DNA of 64,000 nt, from assembly GCA_002633005.1 (NCBI GenBank), contig NMRA01000003.1, positions 326,129-390,128 on the forward strand, given 5' to 3'. This document shows, in pieces, positions 21,956 to 33,075 of the stretch. The stretch comes from Phoronis australis (taxonomy: Eukaryota > Phoronida > Phoronidae). Numbering within the stretch: position 1 is the first letter of the stretch; each line of letters begins with the position of its first letter. Under the pieces are notes generated by a model. That model was not told the DNA's origin. It did not search any database and saw only the letters and a program-made list of their open reading frames with translations. Made by a program: the position numbers and the translations under genes.

Positions 21956-24600
21956 GCTATTTTCATACTGATACTTCAAGCTATTTGGCAGATAGAGGGG
22001 CAAAAGCTAAAAATCAAGACTTGTAAATAATAGAAATAGCCACTAGAAATTGATGTCACTAAATGGTCAAGCAAACGGCCCATATCTTCGTTCTGCACTC
22101 ACATTCAATTAGCAAACATGAATAACCAACGCAGACTGTGTTCATTAGTCGAACGTTGCGTTTGCTCAAGGGCAGTGAAAGCAGAATCAAGATGCGAATC
22201 TTTTTCTGGGCAGTTTACATCAATTCCTATTGTTGTATGGACAGTAAATCCACACCAGAGCAACAGTAATTAATGTCAAAAAAAAACAAGGAGCTGCACA
22301 AAAAATGGTTGCTTTCACCTTTAATGAGAATTATGTTCTCCCTCGCCAAGCTCATAAACTACAAAGATGCATACTTTTTGAAGCCAAACCTACATCATTC
22401 CTGTTACACGGGGGGAAGATTGAAGTACTTCAGTCGAGTGGATATGCGAGGTGGAGCTACAAAACAGAGCAAATTTTTCTTTTTTGTCACAATGGCACAA
22501 TGTTACATATACATTTTCACTAAAAACCTGCAAATATCACCGTGAAAGGACAGTTGAAAAGTTAAAAAAATGAAATGGTAGATAATTTTTCAAAATTTTA
22601 ATGAAGGTACATTGCCAGACAGAGAAATATAGGGTGTAAATTTTGTGGTGACTGATGCTAAGCACATCCTTCAAGGGCTTGTGGTAATCAGTAACTCTCG
22701 AAATCTCCATCCCCAGTCATCATATCTTCTCCAGTGTCTGTCACTGATTATCCCCCCCTGACAGTATAGAACTGCTTGACAACTAATCTAGGCCAACTGG
22801 AAGGAGTCTCCTCACCCAGTCCAAGCTGCTGTACATCATGCAATGACATTATATTCTTCCGTTAGATTGTTGGATTGTTCAGGACAAAAAAGAGCAATTT
22901 AAAAATTTGACAAATGGTTAAAAAGACATAATTCCTTTACATAATCGAAATTAATTATGGATAAGATGGTTACAACTTCCAAAGCGAACACACATATTCT
23001 AGTAATTTTTGTTTTCAAGCACATTAGTAACCAGCTTTCCTTATTCAAGTAAAGGATGTAGTTTTGATGAAATGAATTCAATTTGATTTCACTCACTTCT
23101 ACCTACATAGAACATCCATATCTGAAGCATTTATTTACAGTATCAAGAACCTGCACCTTGACAATGCCTTTGCCAATATATTATTTGTGTATGTTAGCAA
23201 CACATTTTTTGTTTTAAAATCAATTAGTACCAAACACTTAACTACCTTCTGCGGCTTCTATCTTAATCACATGGTCCTCTCATAGACTTGGAAAAGACAC
23301 AGTGAAGCTCTTGTAAAAGAAGCCCGATATTTGTTGAGAAAACGAACAGAACAAAAACACATGATATAATACATATATTCCAGCAAATTCAATCAGAACA
23401 TACATCATCGTCAGAGAAGAAAAATTTAAAAATGAACTGGATGAGGTAAAAACGTATAGAAAGGTGTGAAAAACACAAATTGTTAACATCCAAAACCGCA
23501 CAGCAACATTTAATCTGATCAGTGGACAGAGGTGGATATTCTTGGCTCACCTAAGATATTCAAGTATTGATCCAGACAGGGTGTGTACAGAACCTCTGGA
23601 GTCCCTCTACAAACACAGTTCTTTTACCTGCACTCAAGCCTAGCAGCAGGTTTCATATTATTACTACACAGATTTGCCGCAGGCTAGGCAATTACAGTGC
23701 AAGTGTACACATCTAGGAAAACCCAATTTACTCATACCAGTACCAAAACAGGATTTATATTGAACACACTCAGTTTCTGATATGGCCAGCCAGATAGCTG
23801 TATGAAGACTATCCTATATGGGCGGCGCAGCACTGAAAAAAATAGGGGGGCTATAGCCCCAATGGTGCACTGCCCATAGGCAATTACATCACCCTCGATG
23901 CCGCAGGCACACAGAGGCGATCGGACATCCCCACAAAAAGTTACGAATTTCAAATTACAGGAAATAAAATCAAATGAAACATGCATATATGCACATGGAA
24001 TTATAATTAACATATACCACATGTTTGGAGACGATTCAGTCAAGATAATTTGAACAAATGGATGAAAATCTGTCGCGGTTTGCTCGAGTTTCTTTAACCG
24101 GGTGCCATTTTGAATAAGTTAAATGAAATCACATATGTTGACGAATAAAAAGTCCAAGAGACACAAACCTTACAAATTTCACCTGACACCTTCCCATGTT
24201 ATTTTGCCAAGTGTCACGCGCCAGCGTCACGCGCTTTGCACAGTCTCGCGAAAGCCTTTGCCTAACTCGCATGACTCAATTGAAATACTTTGTGGTTATC
24301 GCACGTGTGGTGAAAAAGTTAACGATGAACAAAAAGTGGAGTTGGAATTCTTCCCCAAAGTTACCTTAATTCTTGTAGCTATACTTCGTCAAAGATATGT
24401 GTAGAAGTAGAATAGAACACAGAAGAAAGTAAGGGCTTTTTTAAGTCATAGAATGTATTTTTGACGAGGTGAAAACTCTCAATCAGTGACCAGATTTGGC
24501 CTACCGCTTGTTTAAATTACATGGGACGAAATTCGTACAGAAAGCAATGGGAAGTATTGTAGCCCCTAACTGGCCAATCGAAGGGCTACATGTTGCCTAC
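21956..24600. other. Intergenic, nothing conserved recognised
   Basis: After a fragment of another module repeat (to about 22060, GAAATAGCCACTAGAAATTG), the sequence holds only short unconserved open frames (such as 22273-22545 plus, 23732-24043 minus, 24123-24404 plus) and one GCCCAT palindromic repeat at 23814-23882. Confidence 0.45.
23814..23882. repeat. GGGCGG...CCGCCCAT-type short repeat
   Basis: TATGGGCGGCGCAGCACTGA, then a G-run, CTATAGCCCC and GGTGCACTGCCCATAGG. The same structure occurs twice at 29510-29690. The ends TATGGGCGG / TGCCCATAGG are near-inverted, so this may be a very short MITE. Confidence 0.5.
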
Positions 24601-24607
24601 ACCGCCC

Positions 24608-24952
24608 CACAGGCGTCCTCGGCTTCGGATCGTGCCCAATACATGTATAATACTACAAGGTATGACACTCAGGACAAGAAATTTCAAGGGTGCTTCACTT
24701 CAGCCGTCCATATCAAACACAAAACTCATTAAATTTACACAAAACAGGGTTTCAACAAACCATTGGTTATTGTTCTTTCTTCTAATATGTACCATTCACG
24801 GTGTCCTTCTCCGGCGAGATCGCTACAAATTCGCGGTCAAAGCACAAAAATTCTCCCAAAAAGCCCACGCACCAGTCCTCCTTTGACAGTTTGAAGTCAA
24901 GGACGGTACGGCAATTGCCAATTTGTCACGGAGTGTCACGACATCGATAACT
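24608..24952 (+). repeat. Partial copy of the element opening the IFT56-upstream duplication
   Basis: CAGGCGTCCTCGGCTTCGGA, ACTACAAGGTATGACACTC, AGGGTGCTTCACTTCAGCC and CAACAAACCATTGG occur in the same order as in 30653-30970 and 36303-36620, but at visibly lower identity, and the match stops after GACATCGATAAC. This makes the first ~350 bp of those segments an interspersed repeat in its own right. Confidence 0.7.
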
Positions 24953-24954
24953 CC

Positions 24955-25110
24955 CAGTGGCGGATCTACGTTTTCAGTAAGGTGGGGTTTAGGATTCCCG
25001 CAAAGGTCGAATCCTAGGCGCATGGCGCCGAGTGGGGGGAGGTCGTCTAAGACATTTTTTGTTTTTGTAGCCAAATAGTGAAATTTCCATGCATCCTGGT
25101 AAGTTTCTGG
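24955..25110 (+). mobile_element. hAT-like MITE end (CAGTGGCGGATCTACG)
   Basis: CAGTGGCGGATCTACG at 24955-24970 abuts the previous repeat. No matching right terminus could be found, so only one end is supported. The right limit given is arbitrary. Confidence 0.4.
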
Positions 25111-25570
25111 CACTTAACATGTCTCTAGAATTTTTCTTAAGATAATTAAAAACCCTTCCCAATTTCGTCACATGAACTTGGCTCATAAATTTCGTGAAAC
25201 CTTATTGTGCACATCTGGGTATGAGTCACGCCACCAGCAAAAATTTTTGTTGGAACATCTGTTTACACACACTTTTTTAGCATACGAAAAGTCATATACG
25301 AAAAAGTGTGGTGTGTATACAGGGGTTTAGACAACTTCCAAATAAAGAGCGCAACGAGCACCGACAAAGCGTAAAAACTTGAATATCAGATGATCGCGTA
25401 ACAGCAGCCTCAAGTTGTTTAAGAACGAAACCCTGTACTGTTAGTCCGGAAATAAACATGAGTTCTGTCTCATTACGACAAAAACTAGCAAACGATGGTG
25501 CACTCAGCTCATAGTCTATTATTAAAAGCGACAATAAATAATAAGTATCACTTTATTAAGCTGAATCACA

Positions 25571-26056
25571 GTGACAACAATTGAAAAACGTCAAATGTAT
25601 CAGGTAACAAATCATCTGAAAACAGTTTCAAGAAACCAAAACATCCTGTGTGCAGTGGTGAAAACACATACTGGACCATTTTGCAGAGGGACCAGATGTA
25701 CACTAAGAGTACACAAAAAGGCTGACCTGGCCCGTCACAAGACCAAGAGTACACCTGTGCTTATTATCCCTATAAAAATAGTAGATCTGTTGCGGGATCA
25801 AACAGTACTGGCTGACATAAATAGTTTTAAAAAGCACACTTTGGTAAAAAATCACAAGACTAGTTCGCCGAGGAACCAGAAGTACACTGAAACTCAACAT
25901 CTACACAAATCGTGCTGGCCTGGTCTGTCGCGATATCTAAAGTGTACTATGCAAAAAATTTTGAATCAAAAACCTCTCTATAGACACTTTTTAATCCCCA
26001 GTAGTTACTCATACGTCCTATCCTTCTGTTGTCTAGACTGCCGGGGAATCTGTATA
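25571..26056 (+). other. Unrecognised open reading frame, probably not a gene
   Basis: A 168-codon open frame starting at 25571 runs to 26077, past the left terminus of transposon copy 2 (26057). Its product is basic and resembles no family I recognise. The underlying DNA contains repeated GTACACTnAGAGTACAC-like strings, which may explain the absence of stops. There is no splice or promoter evidence. I treat it as a chance frame. Confidence 0.25.
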
Positions 26057-28222
26057 TACCGTAATCGTTCGGGTTAACGCCCATGCTCAGTTAACCGCCC
26101 ATCCCCGACTTTAAGAGGATTTTCGATTTAACCGCCCATTGCTCGGTTAAGCGCCCCCCTCCAATTTTTGAAGATTTCCAGTTAAGCGCCCACCTCTCGG
26201 TTAAGCGCCCATCCCCGACTTTTAAAGAATGAAGATTTAGCGCCTAGTGCTAAGGAAACGCGCGATTCCCCGACTTTTAGAAAAAGATCGATGATCACAA
26301 CGAGTGCAACGACGCCCGGACTCCGAGACGGTGGTTTAGCAATCTGAATTACAGTACAGGTAACGAGTTATTGTCTTGGGTCATGAACTCACTTCAAAAT
26401 ATAATACTTGAACCTTTTTGTCACTTTATTTTCTTCCCTTGTTTCCTAAACTTAAGAACGCCGCCGGCGTCAAAACCTCCGCTTTCAGCGACTTTGTCTG
26501 CCGTGCTGAGTTTGCGTCTGCAGTGCACTAGATAAAACATTTATTCAAAAAAATCAGCCAGAGAAATGTGACAATGGTTTTGCCAACCCTCCAAATTCTA
26601 TTAAGGTGGGAAGCTCTTGTATTTTGAAAAAATCTCACAACTCACGGAAAGATGTCAAATTCTCAATATTTCGATGAATATAACTGCCGGGTTATAGAGG
26701 ATGTGGGGCGACCGAAGGGACAGTACAAGTGCCTTACTGGGTTACCGATTTCGTTGCTGCCTGTCGATTTCTGAATTCAAACGTTGGCAATAATGTATGT
26801 TTGTGTATGATCTTGAAGTAATAAAAANNNNNNNNNNNNNNNNNNNNNNNNNNNNNNNNNNNNNNNNNNNNNNNNNNNNNNNNNNNNNNNNNNNNNNNNN
26901 NNNNNNNNNNNNNNNNNNNNNNNNNNNNNNNNNNNNNNNNNNNNNNNNNNNNNNNNNNNNNNNNNNNNNNNNNNNNNNNNNNNNNNNNNNNNNNNNNNNN
27001 NNNNNNNNNNNNCCCGTTTTTGTTACTTCGTCGGACTGTCGCTATGTGTGACTGATTTGTAGTGGTGCACGTGCGCAAGTTCCCACACTTTGGAGTGCAT
27101 GTTACCTTGACACCAACATGTGATTGACAGGTGACTCACACGTAGGCCTACGTGCGTGCTGAATACCGCCACTATCTTTGGCCATGAAAAACGAGATGCA
27201 CATTGAAAGAGGCTGTTATATTACTTGACGGCATTTCCAAGTCACGATTGTCAGCCGACTGAGACATTGCGCGATAACAGCGGGACCGAACAGTACCACA
27301 GTGCGAAATTACAAGTGATATAAATAGGATAATCTAGACATCTTGCATGAAAAATAAATATTTTTCCACCACAAAGTTTGGTAAGGTGATCGTTTAGAAT
27401 TATGAATTGAAACATTGCTGTTTCCTGACATTTTGTAACATATTTATGCAGTAGCTTGAAATTTTATTCTTGATCGACGGCTGGCTCGACCACCCCCGAT
27501 CCTTGTCTTACTTCTTTGCATAGCATGTTTGGCGCAACGGCAAGAGAGCAATGCCAGGCTGTCGAGATAAGACAGCTAGCCGCAGAACCATACGCCGAAA
27601 ACGTCATTGAGTCACGGAGTGTCGACTATAACATCCCCAACACAAAAAAACAGCAGAGTTAAGTTTTTCAAACTTTTATTACAACCAATTTTAAAACTGC
27701 TGTCTGACTCAGAACTTGACAGCTACATATAGTACGAGACTGTAATCATAAATTTGATGTCTGACCTCTGTAACACGTGAAGCTTGCACGCGCGCACTTA
27801 AGCAGGGTCACATCTTGAAACAGTTTTAATTGTAGTGGAGGCTGCGTGGTGACTGGTCGTCTGCGCACCGCAGGACGGCTATTACTCAGCAATTTTGTAA
27901 AATTAATTGTAAATGACTGATCTGAGGGCAAGAGAACCTTTGTTGGGATCATCCGCTGTTATGACGTTTTCACAGTCATTTGGCGATGTGACGATAAAGC
28001 TCTTTGAAAAGGGCTACGCGTTCCGAGTATGATTACCGTGTCGGGATTTAGATCGCCAGGTAAGATTAACCGCCCAGGGCGGTTGTCTGTCGTAATAAGC
28101 GCCCATGTTCGGTTAACCGCCCATCCCCTACTTTAGGTGGATTTTCGATTTAACCGCCCTCCCCCGATTTTTTGGACTCGCCAATTTAACCGCCCAGGGC
28201 GTTAACCCGAACGATTACGGTA
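26057..28222. mobile_element. TIR DNA transposon, copy 2 (longer, non-autonomous)
   Basis: The left end TACCGTAATCGTTCGGGTTA (26057-26076) and right end TAACCCGAACGATTACGGTA (28203-28222) are exact inverts. Subterminal GGTTAA/GCGCCCA clusters match those of copy 1 almost base for base on the left. The flanks read GTA|TACC and GGTA|GTA, fitting a TA target site. The interior 26412-27898 is absent from copy 1. It contains an N run (26828-27012) and no recognisable transposase. Family assignment (Tc1/mariner-like, CACTA-like or other) is not possible from the ends alone. Confidence 0.8.
26828..27012. other. Assembly gap (N run)
   Basis: A run of N inside transposon copy 2. Translated frames spanning it are artefacts. 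Confidence 0.99.
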
Positions 28223-28637
28223 GTATCCAATGGTTTGCTCGTCTTGGAACCATTCTACCCAGATACCTTCTATGTTTGTTCCCAACACTTGCACTTCGTC
28301 AACTGCTGTGTCAATGAGCTTGTAAGCCTCTACAATGTCAGCATCTCGTTTCGCAGCTCAGTTGGCACGAAAACCTTGAAGTTGCCAAGTCCATTCAAAA
28401 GACTTACGTGTGCAACTTAATTTGATCTGTTCATCATGGACTACTTCAGACCTTGACGATGTATCCCAGGATCCATTTGCATCTCTTGCAATTTTTGAAA
28501 TAAATATCTGAACGCTTGAAACCCGAAGTACTTACATCAAATAAATTCCCATGGGCATGAGCGTTTCATCGAGTGGGCCTTTCTGCGGAAATTCCCAGTA
28601 TAGAAGACGGCAGTGTGCTTATTGCAGGTAGAAAGAC

Positions 28638-28700
28638 GGTAGGTGTTGAGGTCGCCATTAGCCCTCCTAAGGAGGCCTAATGCCGACCTCAACACCTACC
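28638..28700. repeat. 63-bp near-perfect palindrome / hairpin
   Basis: GGTAGGTGTTGAGGTCG on the left pairs with CGACCTCAACACCTACC on the right around the centre CCTCCTAAGGAGG. About 29 of 31 base pairs form, with two C/C mismatches (positions 28655/28683 and 28662/28676) and a loop of at most 3 nt. A further TAAGGAGGCCTA follows at 28701. It is a candidate cruciform, fossil fold-back element or double-stranded RNA source. Confidence 0.75.
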
Positions 28701-29180
28701 TAAGGAGGCCTATTGAACTTCGCACGAGTCCCGCAAGACTTTGTTGTGAAAGAACAGCCTCCGCACAATTTCTGGTACTGTACACTTTTCGCGAATGCGA
28801 TCACTTTGTCAATGTGAGTGCCCCCTTGGTCATTCTTTGAATAGACATAACTTGTTAGAGTGTATCTTCAAACGGACTCTCGACCAGATCACGGCGCCCG
28901 CCACAATAGCAATTCTTCGGAAAAAGAATTTTTTTTCAAAAAAATTACATGTTCATGTACACTGTATGATATTGCGCAAGACAACTTTACTATACATCAG
29001 TTACAAACGAGTGGAGTGTAATAGAATGACACGGCATGACAGATGAGGTTAAAACGTTGCACATCAATTCGCCTGAATATCAGAGTTGCGGCACCACAGT
29101 ATTTCCCCAAATCAAATCAAAACATATCTTAAAGTAAAGAAGCTAGTTACCAAAAGAAATCAGCTATAGAACTGCTCTTT

Positions 29181-29481
29181 CAGTGGTGGATCTATTTCAA
29201 ATGCTTGGCTACTTCAGAAGTGTCGATGGAAGCGCGCGCATAATTGATCTCCACGCGTTTTGCTGATGAGCCACGAAGACTCAGCAATTCACAATGCAAA
29301 AAATTATATTTTCAGAGTGAACCCCCTCTCAATTTTTTCCAAGTTGGTTTATTTGGGGTTTACACACGCTGGCGGTGCCGATTTTGTTTTGATGGAGACA
29401 TTTTTTTTTTTATTTTTGGGTCCTGGCCCAAGGGGGAGTGGTTTGAACCCCCTGAACCTCACCCCCGTAGATCAGCCACTG
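29181..29481. mobile_element. hAT-like MITE (CAGTGGTGGATCTA termini)
   Basis: The ends CAGTGGTGGATCTA (29181-29194) and TAGATCAGCCACTG (29468-29481) are inverted with two differences. The 300-bp interior has no gene. Fragments of the GGCGTCCTCAGCTTCTGATC repeat (inverted, about 29493-29515) and of the GCCCAT repeat follow immediately, so this is a nested cluster. Confidence 0.55.
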
Positions 29482-29509
29482 TGTACTGGGGATGATCAGA
29501 AGCTGAGGA

Positions 29510-29690
29510 CGCCTGTGCACCGCCCATAGACCATGGATGGGCAGCGCAGCACAGAAAAAGTGGGGGGCTTTGGCCCCCCCCTCCCAGCCCACCTGTGGTG
29601 CACCGCCCATAGACCATGGGCGGCACAGCACTGAAAAAAGTGGGGGTATAACCACACCCCCTCCAACCCCCTATGGTGCCCCGCCCATGT
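29510..29690. repeat. Two tandem copies of GCCCATAGACCATGGGCGG-type repeat
   Basis: CACCGCCCATAGACCATGG..GGGC.GC.CAGCAC.GAAAAA, G-run, C-run and GGTGC.CCGCCCAT is present twice (about 29518-29603 and 29604-29690). It matches 23814-23882. Long minus-strand frames here (29410-29791) reflect the repeat, not genes. Confidence 0.55.
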
Positions 29691-32397
29691 ATATTACAAC
29701 GTCGAACCCACTTCCCGACAGTGATATTAACCTCAACGTAACGGCACGTGCACAACCAACCGACTTCCGTGATTATACAGATTACCCTCACAGTGTAAAA
29801 CCGGTAGTAAACAAAACAATTGGCAATCCTGTTAAAGTCTCATACCTGTCAATCTTCGATTATAACGTGTATTGCACGAATACAATGTAAACAAGTTGAA
29901 CATTGTTAAACCCGGATTCTGGTTCACGATGTTGTCAAATCTTTACCTTTGCCTTTTGACCTACTTTTAACCAAACAAGGGTACCAGCACAATAAAGAAT
30001 AGCCAAAATTAAAAAAAATAAACAATTCATATAAAATTGACAAAAAATAATGCTATTGGAATAAATGTTAACGATATTAAATATATTTTTGATTTTATTT
30101 CTACACTGCCGATAAATTTGCATAAAAATTTATTTAGGCCAGAGACCGTAGAGAGCGCGTCTTTGTTTAGGCCTATATAAATTCAGTAATTGAACATGCT
30201 CTTCGAAAACGAGGCAGATTCCTTTTGGAGAAGATTTAAGATGTGGTGGCTGTAAATGCGCACCGTGACGTTCAGCAGATTATGGTTCAGATATGTCTTG
30301 AAAAGATTTCTTCGCCGTTCATTCAATAAATAAACTCTCAAAATGGTAAGTATAGTTTAGTGCAAAGCCAGATCAATCAACCTCATCAGCAATTTGGTTA
30401 ACCAGTCTCTCGTTCAAAACTGCTACAGCCTACAGGCAAGTACAGCGATGACAGCGTCTTTGGCAACTACTAGTATCAGATTATCACCCAAGAACCGAAT
30501 TCTAAAATATTGTATTGCATACCACAAAATGCTTTTACTTTCATCTAACTGGGGTAGGTAATAGATGAATAAGCTGTGTCTCTGATGTTCATTTTGCAAG
30601 CTCATGCAAGATCCTAAGCAGTGACCACTATCTGGCTCAGACACACAGGCGTCCTCAGCTTCTGATCGTCCCCAATACTACAAGGTATGACACTCCCGAC
30701 TAGAAATTCCACGGGTGCTTCACTTCAGCCCTCCATAGCTAACATAAAACTCAATGAATTTACACAAAACAAGGTTTCAACAAACCATTGGCAATTATTC
30801 TTTCTTCCAATACCATTCACGGTGTCCTGTTCCGGCGACTTCGTAAGAAATTCGCAGTCAAAGAACAAAAATGTTCACAAAAAGCCCAAACACACTTCCA
30901 TCTTGGACGGCTCGAGGTCAAGGACGGTATGGAAATTGCCAGTTTGTCGTGTAAAGTCCCGATGTCGATAACGCCGTACATCCGTAATTCACGCCTGTGC
31001 TCAGACATTGATAAGAGACGGTGTACACATAGTGTACCTAATTATCGGACGGACCCTAAATATCGGACATTTCATAAAATCTTACTTGAAGAATAATCTG
31101 TGAATTAAATGACACCAATTTTTGTTCTGCTGTAATGCATTCAATGTCCGGAGCGTCTCGTTTTTTACAGCGTTGCCTCGTTTTGATTTCACCGAGAGAG
31201 GGTGCAATGTAGACCCCCAAGTCGGCCTAAAATGGACGATCGCGTAAATCGGTTATAAAAGTTAAAAAACAAAATATTTTTCCACTATGAAACCTTCTCA
31301 TTGAACTGACAATATGTCACTGTTCCATTTTTTCATTTGCTTTTAAGTCAAACCCCGACCGCGCACATGCGGGTGTCATAACAAGAAGCCGAAGAGATAC
31401 TAAAAGCTGCTATGAGTTTGCACGTGCTTTAGTCGTCTGCATAAATCAGGAGAAATCTCTGTTGTGGGGTGGAAATTATTGTTGAGAGTGATAGTGGTTA
31501 TGGTAATGTGAAAACAGGTTCTCGGAAACTATTTTGGAGAGGGATCCATTTACTCAATTTTTACGAAATTCTCTTTGGTACGTATAGTATCATGAATGGT
31601 CTTACGTGGTTATATTTCGCTTCTTTTAACCTCATAATGATGAATCCAGACAACAGCCATCTTGATGCTCACAGAGTTTGACCTGATGCCATATTAACGT
31701 TAATAGTGACCGTAATCTAGCCAAAGAGTCAAGTGAAAGTATACAGTTCATGAGTTCACTGTAATGTGAAAAAAGCAAATGGCAGATTAAAGAGCAAACA
31801 GCAAAACATTGAACATGTCTTAATAATATCGCGAATGTACTTTAAGGGGTTTTGGAGATTCAGCACAATGAATAGGTTTGAAGAAGCATGGGATGACTTG
31901 CCTAGAATTCGAGTCTCTATAACAGTACATTACTGTTAAATTTTATTTGATGATCAGTGGTGTTGTGACTACTTCAATAATTAAGCATCCTTCTTCATCT
32001 AATTGCTATTCCTTGTTCAATGAACTGTACTTCAAGAAACGTGCTCCATTTTATACTGTATGAAATCCCATTGCCCTTACATGTAATGTGTACACCTATA
32101 GCCTGTGCGACCTTGACTTCACATAAAAGTTAGGTAGGACCCTAAACATGTCCAAGTTTGCCAAAGTTTGGAGCATCATATCTCAGAAATGTTGAATTGT
32201 ATTCAAATGAAACTTTCAAGTACCATGCTCCATGCACTGTTCTCAAAAACAATGTTCGGAAGTGTTTTATGAGACTAGTGAACTTGCTTAAAACAAAATG
32301 AGAATTTAGAAAACGGTTACAGCGTTTTTGAGATTCATCTTGAACAGACCATTGTTTTGCCATGCACGTTTCTTTCTTGCTAAATTTTACTTAAAAC

Positions 32398-32452
32398 TCG
32401 GTCAGGTGATCCATACTTGGTCATGTGATCCAAACTTGGTCATGTGATCCAA
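32398..32452 (+). repeat. 19-bp minisatellite, three units
   Basis: Repeats of ACTTGGTCATGTGATCCAA. The matching site in copy B (38665-38738) has four units, so the locus has varied in length between the two copies. Confidence 0.75.
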
Positions 32453-32693
32453 ATAATAGAAGATTGGTACTTTCAGAAAATTTATACTTTTACTGAGTTA
32501 AAGTCCAAAGTTTTGTAGATATTTGGCTAAATACACGGACAAGTTGATAAACTCCTGCATAACATTAAATTTGTCATTTGACATATATCCTGCAGCACCA
32601 CCTTTTGATTTGTTTCTGTTAGAGAAGTAGCCATGTTGGATGCTGGCACTTTGGCTCATGTAGACCACATACACAATGCCTCTGTGATTGCAG

Positions 32694-32753
32694 ATGCTAT
32701 CAAGGACAAAGCCGGCGGCTGGCCAGGGAGCCGTGGCGCCGGCCAAGGAGCAG
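32694..32753 (+). pseudogene. TTC26: Truncated duplicate of IFT56 first coding exon
   Basis: From ATG at 32694 the sequence encodes [20 protein letters not shown], identical to the first 20 codons of the intact exon at 38981, and then stops at the N at 32754. The sequence after the N is unrelated. Either a real broken duplicate or, more likely, the end of an alternative-haplotype contig. Confidence 0.75.
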
Positions 32754-33075
32754 NTCCACATTCCTGGTGTAAATTCGAGCCTGAAATTCTTGAAACGTCA
32801 TAAAAAATAGAACAGCAACAAACAGGTATGCTGATAGAAGCGCCATCTTCCTTGGTTTTTGGTTTTCCTGTTTCCTGAGTTACATGATGCTCAAACCAGC
32901 GTTTTAAGTTTGTAAATAGCTATAGATAATTTCAAATTATTTTTATAACTGATATAACAAAAGTCCTTTAACTGAAAAACTTATACTTTTGTTACATGTA
33001 TAAGTGTCAAAAACTTTAAATTTTGGATAACGAATAAAAACTGTTGACCGGCGTTAGGTGGCGTAAAACTAAAAA

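Larger units (their letters stand above)
30653..32753 (+). repeat. Large duplicated segment, copy A (truncated at a single N)
   Basis: Near-identical to 36303-39040, with scattered substitutions and small indels. Differences include a 580-bp block present only in copy B (37105-37684), one fewer 19-bp ACTTGGTCATGTGATCC unit here, and a ~35-bp block missing near 32340. Copy A breaks off at the single N at 32754, inside the IFT56 first coding exon, exactly where copy B continues. Confidence 0.85.

Noticed and set aside
24823-25186. Minus-strand frames with PPLGAMRLGFDLCGNPKP-like text
   Set aside because: They cover the hAT-like CAGTGGCGGATC element and adjacent repeat; this is repeat-derived, not a conserved gene.
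29410-29791. Overlapping minus-strand Gly/Pro/Trp-rich frames
   Set aside because: They read through two tandem copies of the GCCCAT repeat; composition follows the G and C runs.
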